This document shows, piece by piece, positions 7,584-18,360 of a DNA stretch of 64,000 nt (position 1 is its first letter; every line of letters starts with the position of its first letter). The notes under the pieces were generated by a model. It made no database searches, had not been told where the DNA came from, and was given only the letters and a program-made list of their open reading frames with translations. The stretch is taken from NCBI RefSeq assembly GCF_014204795.1, contig NZ_JACHMB010000001.1, positions 9,746,501 to 9,810,500 of the forward strand. Direction: 5' to 3'. A program made the position numbers and the translations under genes. This DNA is from Nonomuraea jabiensis (lineage in GTDB: Bacteria; Actinomycetota; Actinomycetes; Streptosporangiales; Streptosporangiaceae).

Positions 7584-8365
7584 GACTCCTCCAGACAGAT
7601 CATCACCTGCGTGACAAGATGGTCAGGCGAGGTCACGGCCGGATCCGACACGTACACCTCGCGAATGGGCCCCCGCACCTCACACCGGCGCTCACCACAC
7701 CAGGCCAGCACCGCATGCACCGTCAACGACATCTGGTCATAAGGCCCCACATGCGTCGCACACGCGAACCTGCCCCCCGGCAACACCCGCACCGGCGCAC
7801 CCCCACCACCCTCCCCATCCCCCAGCACCCGGACGGCCTCCACCTCGAACACCTCACCCAGATCCACCGGGAACAACCCGATCAACTGAACCGGCCCGGC
7901 AGGTCCCAGCAGGCGCGACAGCGCCGCCGACGCCGCCCGCCCCACATCCTCCGGACCCGCCGCCCGCTCCCTGGCCACCGCCACCCGCCGCGCCGGCTCC
8001 TCCACCACCCGCACCGGCACCGACGGCAACCCCTGCGCCATCACCCGCTCCAGCGACGCGAGCGTACGACGCCGCCGCGCCAACTCCGCCTCCAGATCCT
8101 CCCTGACCCCCTCCAGCGCCCCCGCCCCGCCGGACAGCACCTCACCCACCACCGCCAGCGGCACATCCAGCGACCGCAGCAACGCGATCGACAACGCCAC
8201 CCGAGCCTGCGACGCCCGGTAATACCGGTAACCCGTCACCGCATCCACCCGCGCCGGCCGCAACAACCCCAGCTCGTCATAGTGACGCAACTGCTTCACA
8301 CTCAACCGCCCCAACCGGGCGAACTGCCCGATCGGCAGCAACTCCTCATCCACGCCCACCAGCAT
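7580..8365 (-). CDS. MerR-family regulator with GyrI-like effector domain
   Basis: A 261-residue regulator from ATG 8365, preceded by GGGAGGG; the GTG four codons earlier overlaps that site. The N-terminus is a MerR HTH: LPIGQFARLGRLSVKQLRHY, DELGLLRPARVD, TGYRYYRASQ. A dimerisation helix follows (LEAELARRRRTLASLERVMA) and a C-terminal GyrI/BltR-like effector domain with GGRFACATHVGPYDQ and REVYVSDP. Such proteins (BmrR type) activate multidrug genes on ligand binding. It is coupled to the GyrI-only gene downstream. No obvious 19-bp MerR promoter was identified. Confidence 0.9.
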   Translation of the reverse strand: MLVGVDEELLPIGQFARLGRLSVKQLRHYDELGLLRPARVDAVTGYRYYRASQARVALSIALLRSLDVPLAVVGEVLSGGAGALEGVREDLEAELARRRRTLASLERVMAQGLPSVPVRVVEEPARRVAVARERAAGPEDVGRAASAALSRLLGPAGPVQLIGLFPVDLGEVFEVEAVRVLGDGEGGGGAPVRVLPGGRFACATHVGPYDQMSLTVHAVLAWCGERRCEVRGPIREVYVSDPAVTSPDHLVTQVMICLEES

Positions 8366-8394
8366 GGACCCTCCCACCGAGGGAGAGTCCAGCC

Positions 8395-8727
8395 GAACTC
8401 ACCACCCACCTCGGCCTCACCCAACCCGGCACCAGCAAACACCTCCGCGTCCTACGCGAAGCCGGCCTCGTCACCGTCCGCAAAGACGCCCAACGCCGCT
8501 GGTACGAACTCCGCCCCGCCCGCGTCGAGAGCGCCAAACTCCTCGACTACGACACCCCGACCGGCCAGGGCGCCCGGCTCATCGTCACCCACACCGGCGA
8601 CACCACCACCCTCGACGCCTGGCGCATCCGCGTCGAGGACCTGGCTTTCGCCCTGGTGGATCTGTGGTTTTTAAAGGGTGAGAAGGATGGTACAACCACC
8701 CACGCCCTTTACAAAGTAGATCACTAG
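8395..8727 (+). pseudogene. ArsR-family regulator relic fused to an unrelated tail
   Basis: In one plus frame, from GAA 8395, the sequence reads ELTTHLGLTQPGTSKHLRVL and then REAGLVTVRKDAQRRWYELR: helices 3-4 and the wing of an ArsR HTH. The N-terminal helices and any start codon are absent. After RPARVESAKLLDY the frame continues to a stop at 8725 through sequence (GARLIVTHTGDTTTL, RVEDLAFALVDLW) not typical of ArsR tails. I read it as a 5'-truncated remnant. Its last codons overlap the shared element at 8702-8726. Confidence 0.6.
8702..8726 (+). promoter_or_regulatory. 25-bp element with TTTACAAAGTAGAT, copy 1
   Basis: The sequence begins ACGCCCTTTACAAAGTAGAT and continues CACTA. It is identical to 15951-15975 at 24 of 25 positions and shares 16 nt with 57098-57113. 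The core TTTACAAAGTAGA is a near-palindrome (half-sites TTTAC/GTAgA), typical of a dimeric repressor site. It overlaps the 3' ends of both the ArsR relic and the DUF4037 gene. Confidence 0.55.
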
Positions 8728-9776
8728 CCTTGGAGGCCGAGGACCGCCGCCGTCATCGCCCGCGCCCGCCCCGGCGCTGTCAGCAGGTCCGTCGAATCCG
8801 ACAGCTGATCCACGCACCCCACCACCGGCAACCCCCTGATCACCGGATCCGACACCGACTCCAGCAGCGCCTGCACGAACCGGTCTCCCCCGATCACCTC
8901 GAACGGCCGGTCGAAGAACCCCCGTACCCGCTCATCCAGCCGCTCGGCCAGCGCCACCCGGTTCTGCAGCGCCGCCACCCGCGCGTACGCCCCCGACAGC
9001 CCCTCCTGCCGCTCCCGCCAGGAGCGCGCCGCCATCGCCGCCCTCAGGCACTCCCCCAGCTCCGTCGAGCCGGGCATGCGTGCCAGCGCGCTGCCGAGCC
9101 ATTTCGCGTACGGCGGGTAGCGCCGCCGCAGCAGCAGCGCCAGCCGCATCACCTCCCGCGCCAGCCGCGCCCCCACCACGGCTGAGCCCAGCTCATCGCC
9201 CACCTCGCCGCACCGGCCCGGGAACGACTCCTCCTGCGCGATCCGCCGCCACTGACACGCCAGCACATACCGCCACACATCCTCCGGATACCAGCGCAAC
9301 GCCGCCCGGGCCGCCTCCAGCCCGCCCCCGGGCACGGCGGCCTCCAGCCCGTCGTGGAACACCTCCCCCTGCGTCACCTCGGCCAGGCATTGCCACGGCG
9401 CCGACAACCAGTCCAGCAGCGAGACCCCCGCACGCGGATCGAAACCCAGCCGCTCCACCAGCCACGGCCCCAGCTCCGTCACCACCACCCCCGGCTGCAC
9501 GCTGCCGTGGTAGCCGAACACCGTCGGAAAACCGCCGAAGCGCTCCGGCAGGCCCGCCACCACCTTCGCCCGCACCTCGGGCGCCATCCCGGGCGCCACG
9601 AACACCAGCACCCGCGGCCCCCAGTCATGATCGGCCGAGCGGGCCGTGTCGAACTCCAGCACCTCCGACCCCGGCCCGATCAACGCGGCACTGTGCACGA
9701 CCCCGGACACCAAAGGCGCCACCACCTCGCCGTAGAAGGCGCGGGACAACTCAATACCAGGTACAAAATCGGACAT
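8724..9776 (-). CDS. DUF4037 domain protein, nucleotidyltransferase-like
   Basis: A 350-residue protein, with start taken at ATG 9776 (MSDFVPGIELSRAFYGEVVA). It has a nucleotidyltransferase-like N-terminus: ALIGPGSEVLEFDTARSADH followed by DWGPRVLVFV, where the SxDHDWGPR block is the DUF4037 hallmark and carries the acidic metal-binding residues. A helical C-terminal half follows (RRYPPYAKWLGSALARM). Members resemble aminoglycoside nucleotidyltransferases, but the substrate is unknown. Its stop codon lies within the shared 25-bp element at 8702-8726. The gene is monocistronic and separated from the GNAT gene by 64 nt. Confidence 0.8.
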   Translation of the reverse strand: MSDFVPGIELSRAFYGEVVAPLVSGVVHSAALIGPGSEVLEFDTARSADHDWGPRVLVFVAPGMAPEVRAKVVAGLPERFGGFPTVFGYHGSVQPGVVVTELGPWLVERLGFDPRAGVSLLDWLSAPWQCLAEVTQGEVFHDGLEAAVPGGGLEAARAALRWYPEDVWRYVLACQWRRIAQEESFPGRCGEVGDELGSAVVGARLAREVMRLALLLRRRYPPYAKWLGSALARMPGSTELGECLRAAMAARSWRERQEGLSGAYARVAALQNRVALAERLDERVRGFFDRPFEVIGGDRFVQALLESVSDPVIRGLPVVGCVDQLSDSTDLLTAPGRARAMTAAVLGLQG

Positions 9777-9840
9777 CACGCCGTCAACTCTGCACCAGCG
9801 CCGTCCGAACCTCACCCGATTTTCCGCCCGCCCGCCCGGG

Positions 9841-10575
9841 TCACCCCGCCACGTGAGAGGCCATCACCCGCCGGCGCCGGTAGCCGATCCGCTCATAGAC
9901 GGTGACGGCCGCCACGTTGTCGTCGTCGACCATCAGCGCCGCCCGCCCGTAGGCGGCCAGCAACTCCGCCGAGACCCACCGGCACACCCGGTCGGCCAGC
10001 CCGCGCCCCCGCAGGCCCGCCCTCGTCGCCACCCCGGCCAGCAGCCCCACGCTGGGCGCCGGCCAGGCCTCGGCCGCCACCGCCGCCAGCTCGCCGCCGA
10101 CGCGCAGCCCGGCCCACCGCCGCACCCCGGCCAGGCCGGGCACCGCGTAGGAGTCGGGCGCATCGGCCGCCAGCAGGGCCGCCACCTCGGTCTCGGCCTC
10201 CGGCTCCAGCCAGCCCACCCCGCCCGGGGCGGGGCCGTCCAGCGCCGGCAGGCTCATCCAGGAGAACGTCCCCGACTCGCGCAGGCCGTCGAGCTTGGCC
10301 GTCACCTCGCGTACCAGCTCCAGCTCCCCGAACGGCCGGTAGGAGGGCCCCAGCTCGGCCAGCGCGTGCCGCACCAGCTCCGTCGCGTCCGCGGCCGCGC
10401 CCCACACGCCCAGCCGGTCGCGGCGCGAGGCCCCGGGGCCGGCGGCCACCACCGCCCCGCCCAGCGCCCACGCCCGCGCCCCGCCGCGCAGCCCCTGCGC
10501 CGCCCACACCAGCAGGTCGTCGTCACCGCACGCGGCGCGCACCTCGGCGTCGTCGCGTAACTCCCGTATCGCCAC
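9841..10575 (-). CDS. GNAT-family N-acetyltransferase
   Basis: A 244-residue protein from GTG 10575, 6 nt after the purB stop, so probably cotranscribed with purB. The acetyl-CoA-binding core is in the C-terminal half: SVGLLAGVATRAGLRGRGLA then DRVCRWVSAELLAAYG (motif A, R-x-x-G-x-G/A), with VDDDNVAAVTVYERIGYRRR (motif B) near the end. The N-terminal half (WAAQGLRGGARAWALGGAVV) is a second degenerate GNAT-like domain, as in many actinobacterial two-lobe GNATs. The substrate is unknown. Confidence 0.88.
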   Translation of the reverse strand: MAIRELRDDAEVRAACGDDDLLVWAAQGLRGGARAWALGGAVVAAGPGASRRDRLGVWGAAADATELVRHALAELGPSYRPFGELELVREVTAKLDGLRESGTFSWMSLPALDGPAPGGVGWLEPEAETEVAALLAADAPDSYAVPGLAGVRRWAGLRVGGELAAVAAEAWPAPSVGLLAGVATRAGLRGRGLADRVCRWVSAELLAAYGRAALMVDDDNVAAVTVYERIGYRRRRVMASHVAG

Positions 10576-10581
10576 GGCTCG

Positions 10582-12021
10582 TCACAAGATGGCGCCAGGC
10601 CGGTAGGCCGCCGCCTCCGGGTGCGCCGCCACGACCTCGCCCACCTGCCGGGTGACGGCCTCCACCTGTTCGGCGGCCGCCCCGGTGAACGACACCCGGT
10701 CGTCCAGCAGCGCCTCCAGGTGGGCCCGGTCCAGCGGGAAGCGGGTGTCGGCCGCCAGCAGGTCGATCAGCTCGTTGCCGGCGCCGCGCGAGCGCATCGC
10801 CAGCGCCGCCCCCACCGCGTGCTCCTTGATCACCTCGTGCGCGCTCTCCCGGCCCACCCCGGCCCGCACCGCCGCCATGAGCATCTTCGTCGTGGCCAGG
10901 AACGGCAGGTAGCGGTCCAGCTCGGCGGCGATGACCGCCGGGAAGGCGCCGAACTCGTCCAGCACCGTCAGCATCGTCTCCACCAGCCCGTCGAAGGCGA
11001 AGAACGCATCCGGCAGCGCCACCCGGCGCACCACCGAGCACGACACGTCGCCCTCGTTCCACTGGTCGCCCGCCAGCTCGCCCGCCATCGAGGCGTAACC
11101 CCGCAGCACCACGGCCAGGCCGTTGACCCGCTCGCAGGAGCGCGTGTTCATCTTGTGGGGCATCGCCGACGAGCCGACCTGCCCCTCCTTGAACCCCTCG
11201 GTGACCAGCTCGTGCCCGGCCATCAGCCGGATCGTCTTGGCCAGCGACGACGGCGCCGCCGCCAGCTGCACCAGCGCCGTCACCACCTCGAAGTCCAGCG
11301 AACGCGGATAAACCTGCCCCACGCTGGTGAAACGGTGCGCGAACCCCAGGTGCGCGGCCACCTTCTCCTCCAGCTCGGCCAGCCTGCCCCGGTCGCCGCC
11401 CAGAAGATCGAGCATGTCCTGCGCGGTGCCCACCGGCCCCTTGATCCCGCGCAGCGGGTAGCGGCCGATCAGCTCCTCCAGCCGCCGGTAGGCCACCAGC
11501 AGCTCATCGGCCGCCGACGCGAACCGCTTGCCCAGCGTGGTCGCCTGCGCCGCCACGTTGTGCGAACGCCCGGCCACCACCGTGGCCTTGTGCTCCTCGG
11601 CCAGCGACACCAGCCGCGCCAGCAACGCCACCACCCGGTCACGCGCCAGCAGCAGGCTGTCCCGGATCTGCAGCTGCTCGACGTTCTCGGTCAGGTCACG
11701 CGAGGTCATCCCCTTGTGCACCTGCTCGTGGCCGGCCAGCGCGTTGAACTCCTCGATGCGCGCCTTCACGTCGTGCCGCGTCACCCGCTCACGCGCCGCG
11801 ATCGACTCGACGTCGACCTGCTCGACGACCTTCTCGTAGTCCTCGACCGCGCCCTGCGGGACCGTCACCCCCAGCTCGGCCTGCGCCCGCAACACCGCCA
11901 GCCACAACCGCCGCTCAGCGATGATCTTGTACTCGGGGGACCACAGGCGGGCCAGCTCCGGCGAGGCATAACGCGAGGCCAGGACATTAGGGATACGCGG
12001 CTTGGACGTCACGTCGGACAA
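10582..12021 (-). CDS. purB: Adenylosuccinate lyase
   Basis: A 479-residue cytosolic enzyme. It splits adenylosuccinate to AMP and fumarate and SAICAR to AICAR and fumarate in purine synthesis. It begins MSDVTSKPRIPNVLASRYAS and has the conserved early TRHDVKARIEEFN and TSRDLTEN segments. Around residues 280-290 it carries the fumarase/lyase signature GSSAMPHKMNTRSCERVNGL, with the flexible catalytic Ser loop. The length is normal for the family. No other purine gene is adjacent; the partner downstream is a GNAT gene at 6-nt spacing. Confidence 0.95.
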   Translation of the reverse strand: MSDVTSKPRIPNVLASRYASPELARLWSPEYKIIAERRLWLAVLRAQAELGVTVPQGAVEDYEKVVEQVDVESIAARERVTRHDVKARIEEFNALAGHEQVHKGMTSRDLTENVEQLQIRDSLLLARDRVVALLARLVSLAEEHKATVVAGRSHNVAAQATTLGKRFASAADELLVAYRRLEELIGRYPLRGIKGPVGTAQDMLDLLGGDRGRLAELEEKVAAHLGFAHRFTSVGQVYPRSLDFEVVTALVQLAAAPSSLAKTIRLMAGHELVTEGFKEGQVGSSAMPHKMNTRSCERVNGLAVVLRGYASMAGELAGDQWNEGDVSCSVVRRVALPDAFFAFDGLVETMLTVLDEFGAFPAVIAAELDRYLPFLATTKMLMAAVRAGVGRESAHEVIKEHAVGAALAMRSRGAGNELIDLLAADTRFPLDRAHLEALLDDRVSFTGAAAEQVEAVTRQVGEVVAAHPEAAAYRPGAIL

Positions 12022-12073
12022 GTCTATTCACACGCCCGCGCCCGCACGGCACCAGGCCGCGCGAGCGCCGCGA

Positions 12074-14464
<2,391 letters not shown>

Positions 14465-14564
14465 CCTCTCTCCATCTGTCGGGCAGGACCGCCTGGCGTG
14501 ATCCGACCAGTTTCGAGCATTATGTCGGGTTTTTGGGGTCAGTACGGTCGGCAAGGACCGCCGC

Positions 14565-14921
14565 TCACCGATCCTGAAGCAGCCCCAGGACATTGCCATC
14601 GGGGTCGGTCACGGTCGCCACCAGACGGCCACCACCGACGTCGCGCACGGGCTCCTTCACCACGGCGCCCGCAGCCGTCACCTCCGCCAGCTTCGCCTCG
14701 ATGTCCGGCACGTGCCAGTAGGCCACCGGCGAGGACATCGCCTGCGGCCCACCGGCCGGCACCAGCCCGATGTGCTGACCCGCCGCCTCGAAACCGACGT
14801 AATAGGACCCGTCGACCACCGGCGCGACGCCCAGCAGCGCCGCGTACACCGCCTTGGCCTTCGCCAGGTCCGACACCGGATGCAGCACCGTCCTGATCCC
14901 CTGGGTGGAAGAGTCGCTCAT
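14565..14921 (-). CDS. VOC-family (glyoxalase/bleomycin-resistance fold) protein
   Basis: A 118-residue protein from ATG 14921 with AGGAG upstream. It has one VOC unit with two beta-alpha-beta-beta-beta modules: TVLHPVSDLAKAKAVYAALL and YYVGFEAAGQHIGLVP, then MSSPVAYWHVPDIEAKLAEV and ending ATVTDPDGNVLGLLQD. Metal ligands such as H14 and a late E are not obviously complete. The gene is divergent from the AraC regulator at 15038, which may control it; a perfect 12-bp palindrome lies between them. Substrate unknown. Confidence 0.85.
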   Translation of the reverse strand: MSDSSTQGIRTVLHPVSDLAKAKAVYAALLGVAPVVDGSYYVGFEAAGQHIGLVPAGGPQAMSSPVAYWHVPDIEAKLAEVTAAGAVVKEPVRDVGGGRLVATVTDPDGNVLGLLQDR

Positions 14922-15008
14922 GGTTCACTCCTGTTCGAAAAGATGAGGTCTGTGCCGGTCACGCTAGCCGCACCGCACCACACCGCGCTTCTCCATTCCT
15001 GACCGGTC

Positions 15009-15020
15009 GCATCCGGATGC
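15009..15020. promoter_or_regulatory. Perfect 12-bp palindrome GCATCCGGATGC
   Basis: It lies between the divergent VOC gene (start 14921) and the AraC-type gene (start 15038), 17 nt before the latter's start. It could be an operator or the top of a 5'-UTR hairpin. There is no second copy nearby. Confidence 0.35.
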
Positions 15021-15037
15021 TGTGAGAGACTGACCAG

Positions 15038-15466
15038 GTGAAACGGCAGGACCTCGACGATCTCGTACGGCTGCGGCGGGCCCGCGACCGGATGGACCGC
15101 GACTACGCCGAACCCCTCGACGTCCCCGCGCTGGCACGCGACGCCCTCATGTCCGCGGGCCACTTCTCCCGCAGCTTCCGCGCCGCCTTCGGCGAGACGC
15201 CCTACAGCTACCTGATGACCCGCCGCATCGAACGCGCCAAAGCCCTGCTGCGCCGCGGCGACCTGTCCGTCACCGAAGTCTGCTTCGCGGTCGGCTGTAC
15301 CTCACTCGGCTCCTTCAGCACCCGCTTCACCCAACTGGTCGGCGAGAGCCCCAGCGCCTACCGGGCCCGCAACCACGACCACGCCGCCGACATTCCCGCC
15401 TGCATCGCCAAGATCTACACCCGACCGGTCAGGAACGGAGAAGCCAACCCCACCGCTCGCCCGTAG
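15038..15466 (+). CDS. AraC-family transcriptional regulator (HTH only)
   Basis: A 142-residue protein, GTG start at 15038, with almost nothing but the two AraC helix-turn-helix units: LDVPALARDALMSAGHFSRS with FRAAFGETPYSYL, then AKALLRRGDLSVTEVCFAVG with GSFSTRFTQLVGESPSAYR. There is no N-terminal sensing domain, as in SoxS/MarA-size regulators. Downstream, 10 nt after its stop, lies a VOC gene with the same orientation. This AraC-plus-VOC arrangement is common in Actinobacteria, and autoregulation with the VOC partner as target is likely. Confidence 0.9.
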   Translation: MKRQDLDDLVRLRRARDRMDRDYAEPLDVPALARDALMSAGHFSRSFRAAFGETPYSYLMTRRIERAKALLRRGDLSVTEVCFAVGCTSLGSFSTRFTQLVGESPSAYRARNHDHAADIPACIAKIYTRPVRNGEANPTARP

Positions 15467-15476
15467 GGTGAAACGC

Positions 15477-15893
15477 ATGGACATCAAGCTCTCCACCTGC
15501 TTCATCGCCGTCGACGACCACGACAAGGCACTCGCCTTCTACCGCGACGTCCTCGGTCTCGAGGTACGCAACGACGTCGGCTACGAGGGGATGCGCTGGG
15601 TGACCGTCGGGTCGCCCTCCCAGCCGGACGTGGACATCGTCCTCGAACCACCACTCGCCGACCCCAACGCCTCACCGGCCGACCGACAGGCCATGGCCGA
15701 ACTGATGGCCAAGGGCCTGCTGCGCGGCATCATCTTCACCACGGACGACTGCGACGCCACCTTCGAGCGCATCAGCGCCGCGGGCGGCGAGGTGCTGCAG
15801 GAGCCGATGGACCAGTTCTACGGCGTGCGCGACTGCGCCTTCCGCGACCCCGCCGGCAACATGCTGCGCTTCAACCAGACCCTCAACAAGTAA
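15477..15893 (+). CDS. VOC-family protein
   Basis: A 138-residue protein, start taken at ATG 15477 (MDIKLSTCFIAVDDHDKALA) with AGGGTG upstream; a GTG three codons earlier is possible. It is a single VOC domain: FYRDVLGLEVRNDVGYEGMR, VDIVLEPPLADPNASPAD, then IIFTTDDCDATFERISAAGG and DCAFRDPAGNMLRFNQ. The pattern fits the PhnB-like or glyoxalase-like group often partnered with short AraC regulators. It is probably cotranscribed with the AraC gene 10 nt upstream. Substrate unknown. Confidence 0.9.
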   Translation: MDIKLSTCFIAVDDHDKALAFYRDVLGLEVRNDVGYEGMRWVTVGSPSQPDVDIVLEPPLADPNASPADRQAMAELMAKGLLRGIIFTTDDCDATFERISAAGGEVLQEPMDQFYGVRDCAFRDPAGNMLRFNQTLNK

Positions 15894-15950
15894 GCTCCCT
15901 GGCCGTCGCTGTGGGGGGTTCTTGTGGATGCGGTTGGTTATCCCCAGCCG

Positions 15951-15975
15951 ACGCCCTTTACAATGTAGATCACTA
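15951..15975 (+). promoter_or_regulatory. 25-bp element with TTTACAATGTAGAT, copy 2
   Basis: It lies 22 nt before the O-methyltransferase start. It differs from copy 1 (8702-8726) at one position, and the change improves the palindrome (TTTACA-A-TGTAGA). At this location it sits where a repressor would cover the promoter or 5' end of the transcript. Confidence 0.6.
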
Positions 15976-15997
15976 AGTTGGGGCGCATCATAGGCAC

Positions 15998-17029
15998 ATG
16001 ACGAGCGACGACGCTGCCCTGGACGGAGCCGCCGCCTGGCGGGCCCTGACGCCGCTGATGGACCTGATGACCCCCATGGCGCTGCGGGTGGCCGTCACCC
16101 TGCGCCTGCCCGATCTGGTGGACGACGAGGCCGGCTCGGACCTCCACGACCTGGCCGCCCGCGCCGGCGCCGACCCCGACGCGCTCGGCCGGGTGCTGCG
16201 CCACCTCGTCGGCCGCGGCGTGTTCGCCGAGCCCCGGCCCGGCACGTTCACCACCAACGGGACGGCCGCCCTGCTGCGCCGCGACCACCCGTCCGGCGCC
16301 TGGCGATGGCTGGACCTGGACGGGTTCGGCGGCCGGATGGACCTGGCCTTCACCGGCCTGCAGGACACCGTGCGGACCGGCCGGCCCGCCTGGCCGGCGG
16401 TGTTCGGGGCGCCGTTCTGGGACCATCTCGACGCCGACCCCGAGCTGAGCGCGTCCTTCGACGCCACGATGGCGGCCAACGCCGCCGGCCGCGAGCTGGC
16501 GGAGGGCTACGACTGGCCCGCGCTGACCCGGGTGGCCGACGTCGGGGGCGGCACCGGCAAGCTGCTGGCCGAACTCCTGCTGCGCCACGACGGCCTGCGC
16601 GGCGTGCTGATCGACCTGCCGGACACCGTCTCACGCGCCCGCCACTACCTGGCCGAACACGGGCTCGCGGACCGGTGCGAGACGGTCGGGCGCAGCTTCT
16701 TCGACGAACTGCCCGCCGGCGCCGACGCGTACGTGCTCAACCGGGTGCTGCACGACTGGGCCGACACCGAGGCGACCGCCATCCTGCGCCGCTGCGCCGA
16801 CGCGGCGGGCCGGCACGGCCGGGTGCTGATCCTGGAGTCCCCCAGCATGTCGGAGATCGATCCGGCCTCGTTCGCGGAGATGAACCTGCGGATGCTGGTC
16901 CTGACCGGCGGCCGCGAACGGACCCTCGACGACTACCGTACGCTGGCCACGGCCGCCGGACTGCGGCTCGCCGCCATCCACGACATCCCACCGTGGCACA
17001 CCGTCATCGAATGCGTCCCCGCCACCTGA
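15998..17029 (+). CDS. SAM-dependent O-methyltransferase (family 2, dimerising)
   Basis: A 343-residue enzyme of the plant-COMT-like class used in bacterial secondary metabolism. The N-terminal dimerisation domain (ALTPLMDLMTPMALRVAVTL, DPDALGRVLRHLVGRGVFAE) precedes the SAM-binding loop VADVGGGTGKLLAELLLRH. After it come ETVGRSFFDELPAGADAYVL and the conserved LNRVLHDWADTEATAILRRC, which contains the His-Asp pair used as catalytic base in this class. The acceptor is unknown. No biosynthetic cluster surrounds it. The upstream 25-bp element suggests repression by a dimeric regulator. Confidence 0.92.
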   Translation: MTSDDAALDGAAAWRALTPLMDLMTPMALRVAVTLRLPDLVDDEAGSDLHDLAARAGADPDALGRVLRHLVGRGVFAEPRPGTFTTNGTAALLRRDHPSGAWRWLDLDGFGGRMDLAFTGLQDTVRTGRPAWPAVFGAPFWDHLDADPELSASFDATMAANAAGRELAEGYDWPALTRVADVGGGTGKLLAELLLRHDGLRGVLIDLPDTVSRARHYLAEHGLADRCETVGRSFFDELPAGADAYVLNRVLHDWADTEATAILRRCADAAGRHGRVLILESPSMSEIDPASFAEMNLRMLVLTGGRERTLDDYRTLATAAGLRLAAIHDIPPWHTVIECVPAT

Positions 17030-17264
17030 CGGTCCTTCCACGCGGCGCGCATTGTCGGTGGCCTGTGCCAGGGGGCGGGCCGGAATGCGCCACAAACGGG
17101 CGGCGCATTCCGTGACCAGCCTTCTCACCTGCGCTAACGAGCCTGTTGGGCGGTAGCGGACCAGAGATGATTTCCGGGTCCACTGCTCGGCTACGTACCA
17201 CCAGACCACGGCAACCGGGGCTTGCTGATGTCGCACAGTGGAGGAGATGGGCTTCGGCGGGGAC

Positions 17265-18115
17265 GTCGGTCGATCGGACGGCTTATCCGCGGTTCTCGCG
17301 GGTAATGTCGGGCCGGGAGCTGGCTGAGACGTTCACGCCCACTGAGGATGAGGTGGCCTGGGGTCGGGGCCGTACCCAGGACGAGCAGCATCTGCTGGCG
17401 CTGCTGGTGTGGTAGAAGTCCTACCAGCGGCTGGGGCATTTCCCGAAGCTGGAGCGGGCGGCCAAGCGGCATCGGCAGTTCGTGCGCGAGCGGCTGGGGG
17501 TGGTCTACGAGCGGCTCAGGTACGGCAGATCGCCGAGGAGGCGATCCGGAAGGCGGCCCAGACCAAGGACAACCCGGCGGACCTGATCAACGTGGCGCTG
17601 GAGGAGCTGGTGCGGGCCCGGTGCGAGTTGCCGGGCCCGCACCACGCTCGACGCGATGACTGCGACGATCCGCACCCAGATCAACACCGGCATGTTCGCC
17701 ATGGTCGCCGGGCGGGTGGACGCGGCGGCGCGGGCGCTGGCTGGCCCTGCTGCTGCTGGTGGATCCGGTCACCCGGCGCAGCGATTTCGACAAGCTGAAG
17801 GAGGTGGCCCAGGCCGCCTCGCTGACCAAGTTCAGGACCCGCCTGCAGTTCCTGCGCGAGCTGGACGCGCTGGGGCCGACCTGGGCAAGGTGCTGGCCGA
17901 GGACAAGCGGCTGACGCTGATCATCAGCCTGCTGCACCCCGTGAAGACCAGCACCCGCGATGAGGTGGTGACCATGTTCTGCAAGCCATGGCCGCCATCC
18001 ACAAGAAGGGCCGCGACCACCTGGAGGCGCTGCGCGAGGCGCACCGGGCCGAGTCGGAGCGGCTGCTGGGCGTGTTCGGCGAGGTGCTCTCGGCGGTTGG
18101 CGAGGCCATCTCCCC
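17265..18115 (+). pseudogene. Decayed Tn3-family transposase, DUF4158 N-terminal part
   Basis: Fragments in different plus frames reconstruct one protein: YPRFSRVMSGRELAETFTPT, then an in-frame TAG at 17413 followed by KSYQRLGHFPKLERAAKRHR; next QIAEEAIRKAAQTKDNPADL with INVALEELVRARCELPG; then TLDAMTATIRTQINTGMF; then SDFDKLKEVAQAASLTKF and MAAIHKKGRDHLEALREAHR. This order matches the N-terminal region of Tn3-type transposases. There are at least four frame changes and no DDE catalytic domain. No terminal inverted repeats were found. It is a dead remnant. Confidence 0.75.
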
Positions 18116-18213
18116 GCCCACCGCCGAGCCGGGTGCGCACGCCGACGGGCATGACAAAGCGGCGACCGGCGACGTTCCTGGGGACGTCGCCGGCGATGTC
18201 GTTGGACAGGCCA

Positions 18214-18360
18214 GCGCGGACGGCCGACGGGCGCGGGCTGACGTTCGAGCAGGCGATCGAGGGGGTGACGGCCGCGCTGTACAACCAGGCGATGTGGCCT
18301 GCCGCGATCGCGGGCTTCACCGAGGTGAAGACCGGCAAGGGCGACACCCTGCTGAAGCAT
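18214..18360 (+). pseudogene. C-terminal scrap of a TAP-like alpha/beta-hydrolase peptidase
   Basis: The frame reads RPARTADGRGLTFEQAIEGV and TAALYNQAMWPAAIAGFTEV, then KTGKGDTLL. This is the lid/cap pattern of secreted tripeptidyl-aminopeptidase-like hydrolases (A-x-ALY---WP-LA-A---A--GD---LL). No catalytic Ser, Asp or His region remains. It abuts the 3' end of the secreted enzyme gene at 18360. The assignment rests on a short pattern and is tentative. Confidence 0.4.

Noticed and set aside
15951..15975. Reading the shared 25-bp element as an attachment site
   Set aside because: The copies lie beside unrelated genes, no integrase is adjacent to any of them, and the inverted-repeat symmetry fits an operator better.
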